Shown in pieces: positions 41,413 to 55,086 of a stretch of 64,000 nt of DNA (position 1 is the first letter of the stretch; the number at the start of each line of letters is the position of its first letter). The notes under the pieces are model-generated. The model saw nothing but the letters and a program-made list of their open reading frames with translations, had not been told where the DNA came from and did no database searches. The stretch lies in the NCBI RefSeq assembly GCF_016864195.1, contig NZ_CP045202.1:2139001-2203000 (forward strand). The letters run 5' to 3'. This stretch comes from Dechloromonas sp. TW-R-39-2. GTDB lineage: Bacteria; Pseudomonadota; Gammaproteobacteria; Burkholderiales; Rhodocyclaceae. A program made the position numbers and the translations under genes.

Positions 41413-42346
41413 ATTTTTGCAAGTTATGGTCCTGCGAACCCGATGGGCGCTCCAGTTCGGCGCGTAGCCGTGCCAGTCGCGGTTTGAGCAGGGGAGAAAG
41501 CAGCCATTGTAACAACAGGCTTGTTGGAACGACGGTTAACACCATGGCAATCAGATAAATCGCAAAAACTAGCAGGAGCGGGCGACGGCGCCACTGGCCA
41601 CGCTGCCCGAAACAACGAATCAGTTTGGACCAGACGCGAAAAGCGCGCATGCCGGCACGCTCGCTGATCGCCAGTCGTGGATTGACGCTGCAGGCGCGCA
41701 AGCCGGTGAGCATGGCTTGCCCCGATTTTTCGCCATCCTGCGTCAGCGCATCACCCAGGGCGCGGCCAAAACGGCTGGCGCCGCGAATTGCCTCCGGCGC
41801 GACGCCGGCAGGCGGCAAGCCAAGAAAACGATCGCGCTTGCCGGTCAGCACCCAGCGCGGTGTCGTGATGAAAGTTGCCAGAGCAGGCCCCTGGTCGGTA
41901 AAAGCGATATGGTCACGCAGTTGCCCGCCCGCTTCAGCGATCAGGCGCTGCATTGTTTGCTGGGCAGAAAGCCACATGTTGCGACAGGCGACAACGGTGA
42001 CTACAGGCTTGCCGGCAATCAGACAGCGACCTTCCGGGCTGCGCAGAAAGGCCGTCATCGGCAATCCCGGTGAAAGAAACCACACCTGGTAGGCCAGAAT
42101 GATCAAATCGAAATCGGCATCCGCCGGGATGCCGAGCGGTTCGAGCGGCGGCGCATCAAGCTGGACCGACTCGGGAAAGACATCGACAAAATCGACCAGC
42201 GACCACGGAAAAGGGAAGGCTGCCTGCGGCACCAGCGTTTCCAGATGCACCCGATGTCCCGCCGCCCGCAAGGGCCCGATCATCTGTTCGGTAATCGCCG
42301 AAAGTTGCCCGGTTTGCGAAAAATTGACGACGAGAATGTTTTTCAA
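41402..42346 (-). CDS. darA: DarA-type flavodoxin-fold aromatase
   Basis: About 314 residues. Residues 1-190 are a flavodoxin-like fold with the FMN phosphate loop NFSQTGQLSAI and ILAYQVWFLSPG; two membrane helices occur near the C-terminus (LLLVFAIYLIAMVL and PTSLLLQWLLSPL). DarA-type enzymes convert cyclohexanediones into dialkylresorcinols. The start is TTG: either 42346 (directly before KNILVVNFSQ) or 42385; neither has a clear ribosome site, so the first codons are uncertain. First gene of the cluster, divergent from pyrG. Confidence 0.8.
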   Translation of the reverse strand: MKNILVVNFSQTGQLSAITEQMIGPLRAAGHRVHLETLVPQAAFPFPWSLVDFVDVFPESVQLDAPPLEPLGIPADADFDLIILAYQVWFLSPGLPMTAFLRSPEGRCLIAGKPVVTVVACRNMWLSAQQTMQRLIAEAGGQLRDHIAFTDQGPALATFITTPRWVLTGKRDRFLGLPPAGVAPEAIRGASRFGRALGDALTQDGEKSGQAMLTGLRACSVNPRLAISERAGMRAFRVWSKLIRCFGQRGQWRRRPLLLVFAIYLIAMVLTVVPTSLLLQWLLSPLLKPRLARLRAELERPSGSQDHNLQKYEQ

Positions 42347-42414
42347 TGGCGTGTCTGGTGGCTGGCTAACCCGGAATTTTAGCAAAGAGTAAAGGACTTA
42401 CGGTGTACGCATAA

Positions 42415-44974
<2,560 letters not shown>

Positions 44975-44978
<4 letters not shown>

Positions 44979-45283
44979 GTCAAAAAGGCTACCTGATCGC
45001 CGAAGCCAAGGTCACCGACCTGGCTGCCTACGATATTTACAAAGGCTTGGCGCAGGCTGCCATTGCGCATTACGGCGGGCAATATCTGGTACGCGGCGGC
45101 AATTCCGAAGTTCTTGAAGGCAAATGGACGCCGCCGCAACGCATGGTCATCGTCGAATTCGAATCCATCGAACAAGCCCGACGCTTTTACCACTCGACTG
45201 AATATCAGGCGGCACGCAAGGCGCGCGAAACTGCCGCCGAAATGAATATGCTGGTTATTGCCGGCGTTGATAATCTGGTTTAA
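44975..45283 (+). CDS. DUF1330 domain protein
   Basis: A 102-residue small ferredoxin-like-fold protein with the DUF1330 pattern: [71 protein letters not shown]. Function is unknown; it is regularly found in this order between kdsA and eno in betaproteobacteria. It overlaps kdsA by ATGA. Confidence 0.85.
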
Positions 45284-45307
45284 TTAATCCTTTCAACCTT
45301 TTGATAA

Positions 45308-46603
<1,296 letters not shown>

Positions 46604-46609
46604 ACGCAG

Positions 46610-46894
46610 ATGCGCTGGCTGACGGTCGGCCTCCTCGCAGCCATCGGCCTGCTCCAGTACCCCCTGTGGGTGGGTAAGGGCGGCTGGCTGAAGGTATGGG
46701 AGTACGACCGTCAATTGCAGCAGCAGAAGGATGTCACCAAAAAGCAGGAAATCAGGAACGCGGGCCTCGACGCCGAAGTCCGCGACTTGAAACAGGGCTA
46801 CGAAGCCATCGAAGAGCGTGCGCGCTTCGAATTGGGCATGATCAAACAGGACGAAAGCTTCGTCCAAATTCCGGAAAAAGTTCCCGGAAAATAG
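46610..46894 (+). CDS. ftsB: Cell-division protein FtsB
   Basis: A 94-residue divisome protein: one N-terminal membrane helix (residues 3-20), a coiled coil (residues 28-65) and the conserved tail [17 protein letters not shown]. It bridges FtsQ and FtsL in the septum. It lies 6 bp after eno, its common position. Confidence 0.93.
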   Translation: MRWLTVGLLAAIGLLQYPLWVGKGGWLKVWEYDRQLQQQKDVTKKQEIRNAGLDAEVRDLKQGYEAIEERARFELGMIKQDESFVQIPEKVPGK

Positions 46895-46907
46895 CCGGAA
46901 TTTTACG

Positions 46908-46918
46908 GTCGACCGCAG
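46908..46918 (+). repeat. GTYGACCGCAG repeat, copy 12
   Basis: Exact copy (C form) in the gap between ftsB and the peroxiredoxin gene. Confidence 0.7.
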
Positions 46919-46990
46919 TAGTCACCGGGTTTTCACTCCGCTAGAATCGCTCTCAGCAGTCCCCCACGCAGAGCGCTTCAGGAGAACATC

Positions 46991-47476
46991 ATGCTGCTCA
47001 AGGTTGGAGAAAAAGCACCCGCATTTGCCTTGCCGGATGCCGACATGGCGACTGTCGACCTGGCCGATTACCAGGGCAAAAAACTGATCGTTCTATTCTT
47101 CTACCCCAAGGATGGAACACCTTGCTGCACCAAGGAAGTGACCGATTTTTCCGACCATGAAAACGATTTCACGGCGCAAGACTGCGTCCTGTTCGGGATC
47201 AGCCGCGATGATTGCCTGAAACACGCCGAGTTTCGTGACAAGGAAGGCATCGGACTTGAATTGCTGTCAGATGCGGAGGGGGTCGTTTGCAAGCAATACG
47301 GCGTCTGGCAAGCCAGGGAAGTCGACGGGCATCGCAAGTACGGCATTCTTCGCTCGACCTTCATCATCGACCGCCACGGCACGATCCGCCACGCGCTGTA
47401 CAACGTCAATTACAAGGGTCACGCACTGGAAGTGCTGCAACTGGTCAAGGCACTATCGCGGGAAGACGGCACCTGA
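46991..47476 (+). CDS. Thioredoxin-dependent peroxiredoxin (PrxQ/BCP type)
   Basis: A 161-residue thiol peroxidase. The peroxidatic Cys46 is in YPKDGTPCCTKEV; the residue before it, normally Gly, is Cys45. The i+5 resolving Cys of BCP is absent (Thr51), so recycling may use Cys45, another Cys in ISRDDC or a different reductant. Typical fold motifs GEKAPAFALPD and FIIDRHGTIRHAL. AGGAG before ATG 46991. Confidence 0.9.
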   Translation: MLLKVGEKAPAFALPDADMATVDLADYQGKKLIVLFFYPKDGTPCCTKEVTDFSDHENDFTAQDCVLFGISRDDCLKHAEFRDKEGIGLELLSDAEGVVCKQYGVWQAREVDGHRKYGILRSTFIIDRHGTIRHALYNVNYKGHALEVLQLVKALSREDGT

Positions 47477-47504
47477 ACGACAATCGCGGCCGGATACAAC
47501 CGCC

Positions 47505-47532
47505 AAAAAAAATGCCGGCACACTGCCGGCAT
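47505..47532 (-). terminator. Intrinsic terminator of the 35-aa gene
   Basis: On the minus strand, ATGCCGGCA and TGCCGGCAT with a 3-base loop are followed by eight Ts. It lies 20 bp behind the micro-protein stop. Confidence 0.85.
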
Positions 47533-47552
47533 GGCGTGAAACAAAAACAGGT

Positions 47553-47660
47553 TCAGCAGATTTCGTCATTCACATTTTTGCCCATGTTGAAAATCATGAA
47601 CGTGGCAAAACACACGATGAAGGCTGCAAAACCAGCGCCTACCCAGGAAAATTCATCCAT
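47553..47660 (-). CDS. 35-aa single-helix membrane micro-protein
   Basis: ATG 47660 to TGA encodes MDEFSWVGAG then a hydrophobic helix (FAAFIVCFATFMIF) and NMGKNVNDEIC. AGAGGGT lies 6 bases before the ATG, and a strong terminator follows, so it looks like a real transcription unit between the convergent peroxiredoxin and the divergent slyD. Short N-terminus acidic, a short positive then acidic C-terminus with a final Cys. Family unknown; it may be an accessory subunit of a membrane complex. Confidence 0.65.
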   Translation of the reverse strand: MDEFSWVGAGFAAFIVCFATFMIFNMGKNVNDEIC

Positions 47661-47870
47661 TTGATACCCTCTGTTGGTTGGTTGATATTCGAGTTTTGAG
47701 GGCGATTAGACAAAGCCTTTTCCAGTAGTTCCCGAAATATTGCAAACCGGCAAAGCCGCGTGTGCTGAGGTACAATTTCGCCCGGTCTGGCGTGATTGGC
47801 CAGCTCCTCTACAACGTCACAATATGAGTCACGCACTGGACGTGTTGTGCCTCGTCAAGGAATTGAACTC

Positions 47871-48371
47871 ATGAATATGCAGGTTGCCAAGAATAGCGTT
47901 ATTACGCTCGATTACCACGTTACCGATCCCGATGGCGAGGTCGTCGATGAAGGCCGCGAGCCGCTCGTATACCTGCATGGCGGTTACGACGATATTTTTC
48001 CGCTGATCGAAGAAGCCCTGCAAGGCAAGAAAGTCGGCGAAACGATCAAGGTCAAGCTTCAGCCGGATGAAGCTTTCGGGGACTACGACGCCGAACTCGT
48101 GCAAATCGAGCCGCGCAAGGATTTCCCGAAGGAACTGCAGGTTGGCATGCAGTTTGAAGGCGGCCCCGAAGAGGGCAGCGACGAGGATTTCGTCATCTAC
48201 CGTGTCACCGACATCGCTGATGACAAGGTTGTGCTAGATGGCAATCACCCACTGGCCGGCATGGCACTGGTTTTCACCTGCACGGTCACGGCCGTTCGCC
48301 CGGCCAGCGCAGAAGAAATCGAACACGGTCACGTCCATGATCCGGACGATGACGAGGAAACCTGTCACTGA
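47871..48371 (+). CDS. slyD: FKBP-type peptidyl-prolyl isomerase SlyD
   Basis: A 166-residue proline isomerase and chaperone. FKBP motifs VITLDYHVTDPDGEVVDE and GKKVGETIKVKL flank the inserted IF chaperone domain (residues about 75-125, PEDEAFGDYDAE.. FPKELQVG). The C-terminal tail [16 protein letters not shown] is short but has histidines and Cys for nickel or zinc. AAGGA 10 bp before ATG 47871. Its end overlaps the convergent phosphoesterase by 7 bp. Confidence 0.93.
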   Translation: MNMQVAKNSVITLDYHVTDPDGEVVDEGREPLVYLHGGYDDIFPLIEEALQGKKVGETIKVKLQPDEAFGDYDAELVQIEPRKDFPKELQVGMQFEGGPEEGSDEDFVIYRVTDIADDKVVLDGNHPLAGMALVFTCTVTAVRPASAEEIEHGHVHDPDDDEETCH

Positions 48372-49282
48372 GCCCTGGCTGGCCAGCGATAATTTTCAAA
48401 ACGGAAAAGCGCCGGGGAGTCGGTATCGATGACCCCGCGCGTCCAGCCCATCTGCGGATAACCGAAAGTTTCAACGCGGGTAAACCGTTCGATGGGCTTT
48501 CCATTGCCATCCCGCAGGGGATGATCGATGCGACTGATGTGCGTGTCACCATGCACAGCAACAACCTGACCGGGGAAATGCAGCATTTCGTCGTTCAAGG
48601 TGGTCAGAAAATCCTTGTACGCCAGGTGGGTCAGGTTTTGTGAAAAGTGTCTGAAACCTGGATTGGCCTGAAACATCAGCACAATACCCGCCAGTTGCTC
48701 ACGTCTGGCTAGGGCAAAACCATCCTTGATCCACTGCAGCACGACCGGATTGCGGGCGAGGAATTCCGGCTTCGCTTCCTGCGTCAAACCGAAGTTGTTG
48801 TTGCTGCCCGGCACATTCAATGTCACGAACAAGACCGGACCAAGCCGGAAACGAGTGTGCTCGACATATTTTCCGGCCTGTTTTTCCAGCGCCACTTTCT
48901 TCTGGCCGAGCGAATACCCATCCTTCCAGAACAGGCGACGCAAGGCATCCAGTCGCTCAAGTGGGTCGTAGGCGCCGTTTGAAGGGCGGTCGCAATCGGT
49001 CCATTCGTTGTCGCCAGGCACAAAAACAAATGGTACTTTGGAGGCGTTGAACAGGCGGTAACGATCGTCGAACAAACTGTCGTCGCAGCGATCCTTGCCG
49101 TGCTTGATGTCGCCGATGTGAGCAATGAAATCAAGGTGCGTATCGGCCATCGCTTCGATCATGCGGGGCAGTTCGCGACGCTCGTAATCAGAGTAGGGAA
49201 CATCGCCGATCAGGCCGAAACGCCAGGTTTCAGCCTCGACACCCGTGGCCAGCAAAACCAGCATGAACAGCCATCTGCTCAT
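48365..49282 (-). CDS. Exported metallophosphoesterase
   Basis: A 305-residue calcineurin-type phosphoesterase with a signal peptide ([14 protein letters not shown]). Metal-binding motifs: [23 protein letters not shown] and HGDTHISR near the C-terminus. Likely periplasmic, hydrolysing a phosphomonoester or diester; substrate unknown. It overlaps mutS stop by ATGA and follows it in the same operon. Confidence 0.88.
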   Translation of the reverse strand: MSRWLFMLVLLATGVEAETWRFGLIGDVPYSDYERRELPRMIEAMADTHLDFIAHIGDIKHGKDRCDDSLFDDRYRLFNASKVPFVFVPGDNEWTDCDRPSNGAYDPLERLDALRRLFWKDGYSLGQKKVALEKQAGKYVEHTRFRLGPVLFVTLNVPGSNNNFGLTQEAKPEFLARNPVVLQWIKDGFALARREQLAGIVLMFQANPGFRHFSQNLTHLAYKDFLTTLNDEMLHFPGQVVAVHGDTHISRIDHPLRDGNGKPIERFTRVETFGYPQMGWTRGVIDTDSPALFRFENYRWPARAQ

Positions 49283-51861
49283 GGCCGCAACATGGCTTTC
49301 AGGGCGTACAGGGCATCGAGCGCTTCGCGCGGGGTCAGGCTATCCGGATCGATGCCAGCCAATTGATCGAGTGCCGGATGCGGCTCGGCCTCCGGCGGCT
49401 CCGGATCGCTCAGCGTAAACAGATCGGGCTGCAGTGGATCGATTGCCGCACGTTGTTCGAACTCACGCAATTGTTTGCGGGCCGCGCGCACAACGGTGTT
49501 CGGAATGCCGGCCAGTGCCGCAACCTGGATACCGTAACTTTGGTTGGCCGGGCCTTCCTCAACCGAATGCATGAAGACGATACGGTCATTGTGCTCGACC
49601 GCGTCGAGGTGCACATTGGCCAGTTCGCTGTATTCATGCGACAGGCGGGTCAATTCGAAATAGTGGGTGGCAAACAGCGTCAGGCATCGGTTCTTGTCGA
49701 TCAGGTGACGCAAGATGGCAAAGGCCAGCGACATACCGTCAAAGGTCGAGGTGCCGCGACCGATTTCATCCATCAGGACCAGGCTGTTGGCCGTGGCGTG
49801 ATGCAGGATGGCCGCCGCTTCGGTCATTTCGACCATGAAGGTTGAACGGCCTGAGGCCAGGTCGTCCGAGGCACCAATCCGGGTGAAGATACGGTCCAGC
49901 GGGCCGAGTACGCAACGCTCGGCCGGTACATAGCTGCCAATATGGGCGAGCAGGGCAATCAAGGCCGTTTGCCGCATATAGGTTGATTTACCGCCCATGT
50001 TCGGGCCGGTGATCAGCAACAGGCGACGATTTTCGGCCAATCTGCAGTCATTGGCGATGAAGGTTTCGGCACTGTTGGCCATTTCGCCTTCAACAACCGG
50101 ATGACGGCCGCCTGTCACGGTCAACCCGATTTCATCGCTGAATTCCGGTCGGCTCCAGTTGCGCTTGAGCGCCGTATCGGCAAAACCGGCCAACAGATCG
50201 AGCTGCGCCACGGCACGGGCGATGGTCTGGAGAACGGGAACAACCGGCAGCAACTCGCTGAGAATGGCTTCGTAAAGAAGTTTTTCACGGGCCAGCGAAC
50301 GCTCCTGGGCCGACAGCGCCTTATCCTCGAAAGCCTTCAACTCCGGGGTAATGTAGCGCTCGGCATTTTTCAGCGTCTGGCGACGGCGATAATCCTCGGG
50401 AATCTTGTCCGTATTGGCGTGGGTGACTTCGATATAGAAGCCATGCACCTTGTTGAATTCGACCTTGAGGCTGGAAATGCCGGTGCGCTCGCGTTCGCGA
50501 ATTTCCATATCGACCAGGAAGGCACCGCAGTTGTCATTCAGCGAGCGCAGTTCATCGAGATCGGCATCGTAGCCCGGCGCAATGATGCCGCCATCACGCA
50601 CCTGGGCGGCAGGTTCGGCGGCGATCGAGCGAATCAGCAGATCAAGCGCAGCGGCCGGCGTCTGCAGGGCTTCAAGCAATTGACCGAGCAGCGGGGAAAT
50701 TGCTCCATTGAGTGGCTGGCGCAGCGGGTCGAGCCGCAGAAGCGATTCACGCAAGCTGGCCAGGTCGCGTGGCCGGGCATTGCGCAACGCAATCCGGCCG
50801 GCGATGCGCTCGATATCGGCGATGCCGCGCAACTCGCGGCGCACCTCGCCAGCCATCCGGCCGTAGTCTTCGAGCAGCGACTCGACGGCGCCGTGGCGGG
50901 CCGCAGGAATGCCGCGTTCGCGCAGCGGATGGTGCAGGGTGTGGCGGAGCAGGCGTGAGCCCATGCTGGTCACGCAATTGTCGAGCAGCGAACAGAGGGT
51001 CGGCGAAGGCTGCCCGCGCAGCGTTTCGGTCAATTCAAGATTGCGCCGCGTCGCCAGATCGAGGCCGAGGTAAGCGCCTTCGAGTTCCACGGTCAACGCG
51101 CGCAAATGCGGCAAACTACCGGTCTGCGTTGCTTGGGCGTACTGCAGCAGGGCGCCCGCGGCAGCAATCGCCGGGCGCAAGCCTTCAGCACCGAAACCGG
51201 CCAGCGAGGCAACCTTGAATTGCTCGCAGAGCAAGCGTTTGGCTGAGTCGTACTCAAAATACCAGTCGGGCTGGCGCGTACGGGCGGCATCGATTGAAAA
51301 ATCGGGCGTCCAGGTTTCTGGATACAGAATTTCGGCCGGGCGGATACGTTCCAGCGTTGCCGCGATCTGGTCGCTCGGCACTTCGGTCAGGATGAATTCG
51401 CCGCTCGCCAGGTTGAGCCGCGCCAGGCCTGCCGTGTTGCGCGTCGTGGTCAGCGCGAGCAGCCAGATATCGCGCTTGTCGTCGATCAGCGCCGCATCGG
51501 TCAGCGTCCCCGGCGTGACAATGCGGCTGACGGCACGTTCGACCGGGCCTTTGCTCGTCGCCGGATCACCAACCTGCTCACAAATAACAACCGACTCTCC
51601 GAGCTTGACCAGCCGCGCCAGGTAAGGCTCAAGCGAATGAAAGGGCACCCCGGCCATCTTGATCGGCACACCAGCCGTTTGGCCGCGAGTCGTCAGCGTA
51701 ATATCGAGCAGCCGCGCCGCTTTCTCCGCATCCTCGAAAAACAGCTCGTAAAAATCGCCCATCCGATAAAACAGAATAGTCGTCGGATGCTGGGCTTTCA
51801 GCGCCAGGTATTGGCGCATCATTGGAGTGTGCTTGGATAGATCGGGCGCTTCTTTGCTCAT
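49279..51861 (-). CDS. mutS: DNA mismatch repair protein MutS
   Basis: An 860-residue mismatch sensor. Domain I has [13 protein letters not shown] and the mismatch-wedge FYELFFEDA; the ATPase has Walker [27 protein letters not shown] and FATHYFELT. Full length for the family. The ATG at 51861 is the expected start. Confidence 0.97.
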   Translation of the reverse strand: MSKEAPDLSKHTPMMRQYLALKAQHPTTILFYRMGDFYELFFEDAEKAARLLDITLTTRGQTAGVPIKMAGVPFHSLEPYLARLVKLGESVVICEQVGDPATSKGPVERAVSRIVTPGTLTDAALIDDKRDIWLLALTTTRNTAGLARLNLASGEFILTEVPSDQIAATLERIRPAEILYPETWTPDFSIDAARTRQPDWYFEYDSAKRLLCEQFKVASLAGFGAEGLRPAIAAAGALLQYAQATQTGSLPHLRALTVELEGAYLGLDLATRRNLELTETLRGQPSPTLCSLLDNCVTSMGSRLLRHTLHHPLRERGIPAARHGAVESLLEDYGRMAGEVRRELRGIADIERIAGRIALRNARPRDLASLRESLLRLDPLRQPLNGAISPLLGQLLEALQTPAAALDLLIRSIAAEPAAQVRDGGIIAPGYDADLDELRSLNDNCGAFLVDMEIRERERTGISSLKVEFNKVHGFYIEVTHANTDKIPEDYRRRQTLKNAERYITPELKAFEDKALSAQERSLAREKLLYEAILSELLPVVPVLQTIARAVAQLDLLAGFADTALKRNWSRPEFSDEIGLTVTGGRHPVVEGEMANSAETFIANDCRLAENRRLLLITGPNMGGKSTYMRQTALIALLAHIGSYVPAERCVLGPLDRIFTRIGASDDLASGRSTFMVEMTEAAAILHHATANSLVLMDEIGRGTSTFDGMSLAFAILRHLIDKNRCLTLFATHYFELTRLSHEYSELANVHLDAVEHNDRIVFMHSVEEGPANQSYGIQVAALAGIPNTVVRAARKQLREFEQRAAIDPLQPDLFTLSDPEPPEAEPHPALDQLAGIDPDSLTPREALDALYALKAMLRP

Positions 51862-51917
51862 TACTCGGTGCTTTGCGTGATACGGCAGGGGCGCAATTGT
51901 CCCATCAACCGCAGGAT

Positions 51918-53531
51918 TCAGGGAAGGCGCAGCTCAATCAACTGCGGTCCGCCAGACTGGAAAGCGGCCCGCAGCGATTGGCCAAAGGCATCGATGCTTT
52001 CTACCGCGTGGTAGCCCAGGGAAAAAGTCTGTGCCGCATGGCGGAAACTGATTTGCTGGGGCGTTCGCCAACCGGTTTCGAACTCAGCGAGCGCAGCTTG
52101 CGGCAGATAATCGAAAATGCCGCCACCTGCGTTGTTGACCGCGACAACGACAGCATTTCGACCCTGCAGCAAAGCCAGTCCGCCCAGATCGTGCTGGCAA
52201 GTCAGATCGCCAAGCAGCGCAACGACACGACCATGAATTGCGGCAATCCCCGCGGCCGTCGAGATATTGCCGTCAATACCGCTCGCCCCGCGATTGCCGT
52301 AGAAGCACAAGGCCTTGTCGGCACCGCCGGAATTGCTGTCCAACTGACGAATGGCCAGTGAGTTGCCGACGAATACGGCGCAATCATCCGGCAATTCGGC
52401 GATCAAGGCAGCAATGTGCGGTGCAGCCTGATCTGCCTCGGCCTGCCTTTCGGCAGCGACGAATGCTTCTCGCCAGGCGGGGGCAGCCGCTGCGGGCACC
52501 GCTGCCAGCAGAGCCCGGCAAGCCGCTGCCGGATCGGCGCGCAGCAGATGCGTCAGACGATGCGCCGGATCGCTCCAGCCAGGTGTCGGCTCGATCCAGG
52601 CATGCGTGCCTAAAAGCGAAGCAAGGTATTGTTGCAGATGACGGGTGACCGGCGTGGCGCCAAAACGCAGCACCCATTCGGGTCGACAGCGCCTGGCCAA
52701 TACCGGGTCAGCCAGCCAGCGGTTGTAGCGAACACACAAGCGGGAACGGTCATGCGTTCCGAAACGCAGATTGGACAAAGGCTCTGCCAGAATCGGGCAA
52801 TCCAGTTGACCGGCCAGCGCGGTCAACGCCTCGGCATAGCCGGAATCGAATGGTGACTCACCTGCGACGATCAGCCCGGGACGCCCGGAAATGGTCCTGG
52901 CCAGGTCGGCGATCGCCTGCGGCTCCGGCGCCATGACGGGCTGGCTGGTATGGATGCGCGGCAAATCCGGAGCATCCGGCAGCGGCTCGCTCGGCAACAA
53001 GGGTTCGCGGAATGGCTGGTTGAGGTGGACAGGGCCGGGGCGGGGCCAGCTTGCCTGTTCGCACATCTGGGCCGCCAGCCGGTGCAGCCAGCCAGGATCA
53101 AAGCCGGCATCAGGCGCACCGAGCAAATGTGCAGCACGAACATAAGGTGAAAACATCGCACTCTGATTGACGGTCTGATTGGCGCCGCATTGCTGGAGCT
53201 CGGGTGGACGATCGGCCGACAGCAAAATCAGTGGAACCCCGGACTGACTGGCCTCGATCACGGCCGGCAACCAATTGGCCGGCGCCGTTCCCGATGTCGC
53301 CAGCAACAAAACCGGCTGTCGGCTGGCTTTGGCTTGGCCAAGCGCGAAAAATGCCGCACAACGCTCGTCGACCGCGACATCGCAGATCAGACCGGGCTGG
53401 CGCAGCATGGCCAGCGCCAGCGGTGTCGAACGCGAACCAGGCGAAATCACCGCACGCGCCACACCGGCCGCAACAAAACCGCTGACCAAAGCCTGCGACC
53501 ATCGATAGTTGAGATTGCCGATCGTGCTCAT
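51918..53531 (-). CDS. menD: MenD (SEPHCHC synthase)
   Basis: A 537-residue thiamine-diphosphate enzyme that adds 2-oxoglutarate to isochorismate in menaquinone synthesis. Motifs are [15 protein letters not shown], the ThDP Glu in [22 protein letters not shown] and GCGANQT-like ([10 protein letters not shown]), and [15 protein letters not shown] with the GDG-type ThDP site. No other men gene is nearby in the window. It precedes mutS in the same direction (56-bp gap). A menaquinone pathway would be in line with anaerobic respiration. Confidence 0.92.
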   Translation of the reverse strand: MSTIGNLNYRWSQALVSGFVAAGVARAVISPGSRSTPLALAMLRQPGLICDVAVDERCAAFFALGQAKASRQPVLLLATSGTAPANWLPAVIEASQSGVPLILLSADRPPELQQCGANQTVNQSAMFSPYVRAAHLLGAPDAGFDPGWLHRLAAQMCEQASWPRPGPVHLNQPFREPLLPSEPLPDAPDLPRIHTSQPVMAPEPQAIADLARTISGRPGLIVAGESPFDSGYAEALTALAGQLDCPILAEPLSNLRFGTHDRSRLCVRYNRWLADPVLARRCRPEWVLRFGATPVTRHLQQYLASLLGTHAWIEPTPGWSDPAHRLTHLLRADPAAACRALLAAVPAAAAPAWREAFVAAERQAEADQAAPHIAALIAELPDDCAVFVGNSLAIRQLDSNSGGADKALCFYGNRGASGIDGNISTAAGIAAIHGRVVALLGDLTCQHDLGGLALLQGRNAVVVAVNNAGGGIFDYLPQAALAEFETGWRTPQQISFRHAAQTFSLGYHAVESIDAFGQSLRAAFQSGGPQLIELRLP

Positions 53532-53652
53532 TTATTTCTTTCCCTGCTACCCCAAAAAGATCATTCTGCAATGCGAGCAGGCCTTCCCGTTCGCAAAGAC
53601 CGTGCTATGATGCGCCCCGTTCGCAGTGCAGGGGTTTCCCGGCACGCAACAT

Positions 53653-53729
53653 GGAGTGGTAGTTCAGTTGGTTAGAATACCGGCCTGTCACGCCGGGGGT
53701 CGCGGGTTCGAGTCCCGTCCACTCCGCCA
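53653..53729 (+). tRNA. tRNA-Asp (GUC)
   Basis: 77-base cloverleaf from GGAGTGG to the encoded CCA: D-arm AGTTCAGTTGGTTAGAA, anticodon GTC at 53687-53689 in CTGTCAC, T-arm GGGTTCGAGTCCC. Very close to other proteobacterial tRNA-Asp sequences. Confidence 0.98.
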
Positions 53730-53740
53730 ACAACATCATC

Positions 53741-53767
53741 AAAGCCCTGAGCAATCAGGGCTTTTTT
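53741..53767 (+). terminator. Terminator after tRNA-Asp
   Basis: AAAGCCCTGA-GCAA-TCAGGGCTTT stem followed by Ts. Confidence 0.9.
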
Positions 53768-53779
53768 GTTTTCAGCAAT

Positions 53780-54427
53780 TTATTTCGCGGCGCCAGCCAG
53801 TTGCAGGATGGCATTGGCCAATACGGCCGGATCTTCAGCCCCCACGATGACGTGCTGATCTTCCAGAATAAAGGTTGGCACCATGCGCACGCCCATCGCT
53901 CGAATTTCCTGCGCATCGGCCAGAACGAGTGCGGCATCTGCGGTCGACGTCAGATAAGCGGCAACTTCCGCGGCCGGATAACCGCACTCAGCCGCAATAT
54001 TGACCAGTACCGCGCCACCCCCCACTTGCTCGCCGCGCTGGAACTGGGCAACAAACAGGCGCTCGATCAAGGCATCGGCACTGCCGTGTTGCTGCGCCCA
54101 GTAAAGCAATCGATGCGCCTGAAAAGTATTGGCACGCAGGCTGATTTTCTCGAAAGCATAGTCGATGCCGTAGGCCCGTCCAGCCTCACGAACACGCTCG
54201 AACAAAGCTTCCACAGCAGCCGGCCCACCGAATTTCTGCTCAAGAAAAGGCAGGTAAGGCTCACCTTCCGGCGGCGTATCTGGGTTCAGGAAAAAAGGGC
54301 GCCAGCAGGTGCTGTATTCAAAATTGGGCAGCTCCCGACGTACCAGTTCAATCGCCGTTTCAAGCCGGCGCTTGCCGATGAAGCACCAGGGACAAACGAT
54401 GTCGGCAACAATGTCGATATTCAGCAT
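53780..54427 (-). CDS. DsbA-family thiol oxidoreductase (FrnE-like)
   Basis: A 215-residue thioredoxin-fold protein with the motif DIVCPWCFIGKRRLETA (Cys12, Cys15), the helical insert and the cis-Pro in MVPTFILEDQHVIVG. No signal peptide, so it is cytoplasmic, as are FrnE/HCCA-isomerase relatives. Function may be a disulphide oxidoreductase. ATG 54427 is chosen because it begins the fold. Confidence 0.88.
   Translation of the reverse strand: MLNIDIVADIVCPWCFIGKRRLETAIELVRRELPNFEYSTCWRPFFLNPDTPPEGEPYLPFLEQKFGGPAAVEALFERVREAGRAYGIDYAFEKISLRANTFQAHRLLYWAQQHGSADALIERLFVAQFQRGEQVGGGAVLVNIAAECGYPAAEVAAYLTSTADAALVLADAQEIRAMGVRMVPTFILEDQHVIVGAEDPAVLANAILQLAGAAK
53938..53948 (-). repeat. GTYGACCGCAG repeat, copy 13
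   Basis: Exact copy (C form) in the DsbA-like gene, read as Ser-Thr-Ala-Asp. Confidence 0.7.
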
Positions 54428-54458
54428 GGGATTCCGGAGTAATTGATGGAAGGGCGCT

Positions 54459-55085
54459 TCAACGCGCTCTGGCCTGGCCAAAAGCCGGCAAGGTGATGTG
54501 GAAGCGCATGGCTAGCAAGCGCAACGCCAGAACCAGCGCCATGGCCATCCAGGTTGCCGCGACAGGCGACATTCCGATGGCTTGCAAACCAATCAGCGCC
54601 AGGGCGCCGAACCATGCGGCCGAAGCATAAAGCTCGCCCTTGAGGAAGATGCTGGGCACGTCGTTGCACAGGATATCGCGCAGAACCCCGCCCAACACGC
54701 CGGTGATGACCCCCATCAGACTGGCGACCAACCAGGGGGTGTGCCATTGCAAGGCAACCTGGGTACCGACGATGGCGAAAAGCGCGAGGCCGATGGCGTC
54801 GGGAATCAAGAACAGCCGTGGGGCAATATCGAAGGCGCGGGCAATGAAAAAACTGAGCAATCCGGTGATCAGCGCAGCGACCAGGTAAGTCTGGTCGACG
54901 ACCCAAAAAACATTCCGGTCGAGCAGCAAATCACGAATCGTACCGCCACCCAGCGCGGTCGCAACACCGACCAGCAAGGCGCCAATCAGGTCCATTTCCT
55001 TGCGCCTTGAATCGAGCACTCCGGTCAACGCATTGACGGCAACAGCCGCCATGCCGACCCAGTAGAGCAGGGCATCAACGCTCAC
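54459..55085 (-). CDS. TRIC/YicG family cation channel protein
   Basis: A 208-residue inner-membrane protein with seven helices in two GGGxxRD repeats: ALGGGTIRDLLL and VLGGVLRDIL, the signature of UPF0126/TRIC trimeric channels. Likely a monovalent cation (or related) channel. Starts 1 bp before the smpB stop on the same strand and so is co-transcribed with it. Confidence 0.9.
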   Translation of the reverse strand: MSVDALLYWVGMAAVAVNALTGVLDSRRKEMDLIGALLVGVATALGGGTIRDLLLDRNVFWVVDQTYLVAALITGLLSFFIARAFDIAPRLFLIPDAIGLALFAIVGTQVALQWHTPWLVASLMGVITGVLGGVLRDILCNDVPSIFLKGELYASAAWFGALALIGLQAIGMSPVAATWMAMALVLALRLLAMRFHITLPAFGQARAR

Positions 55086-55086
55086 T

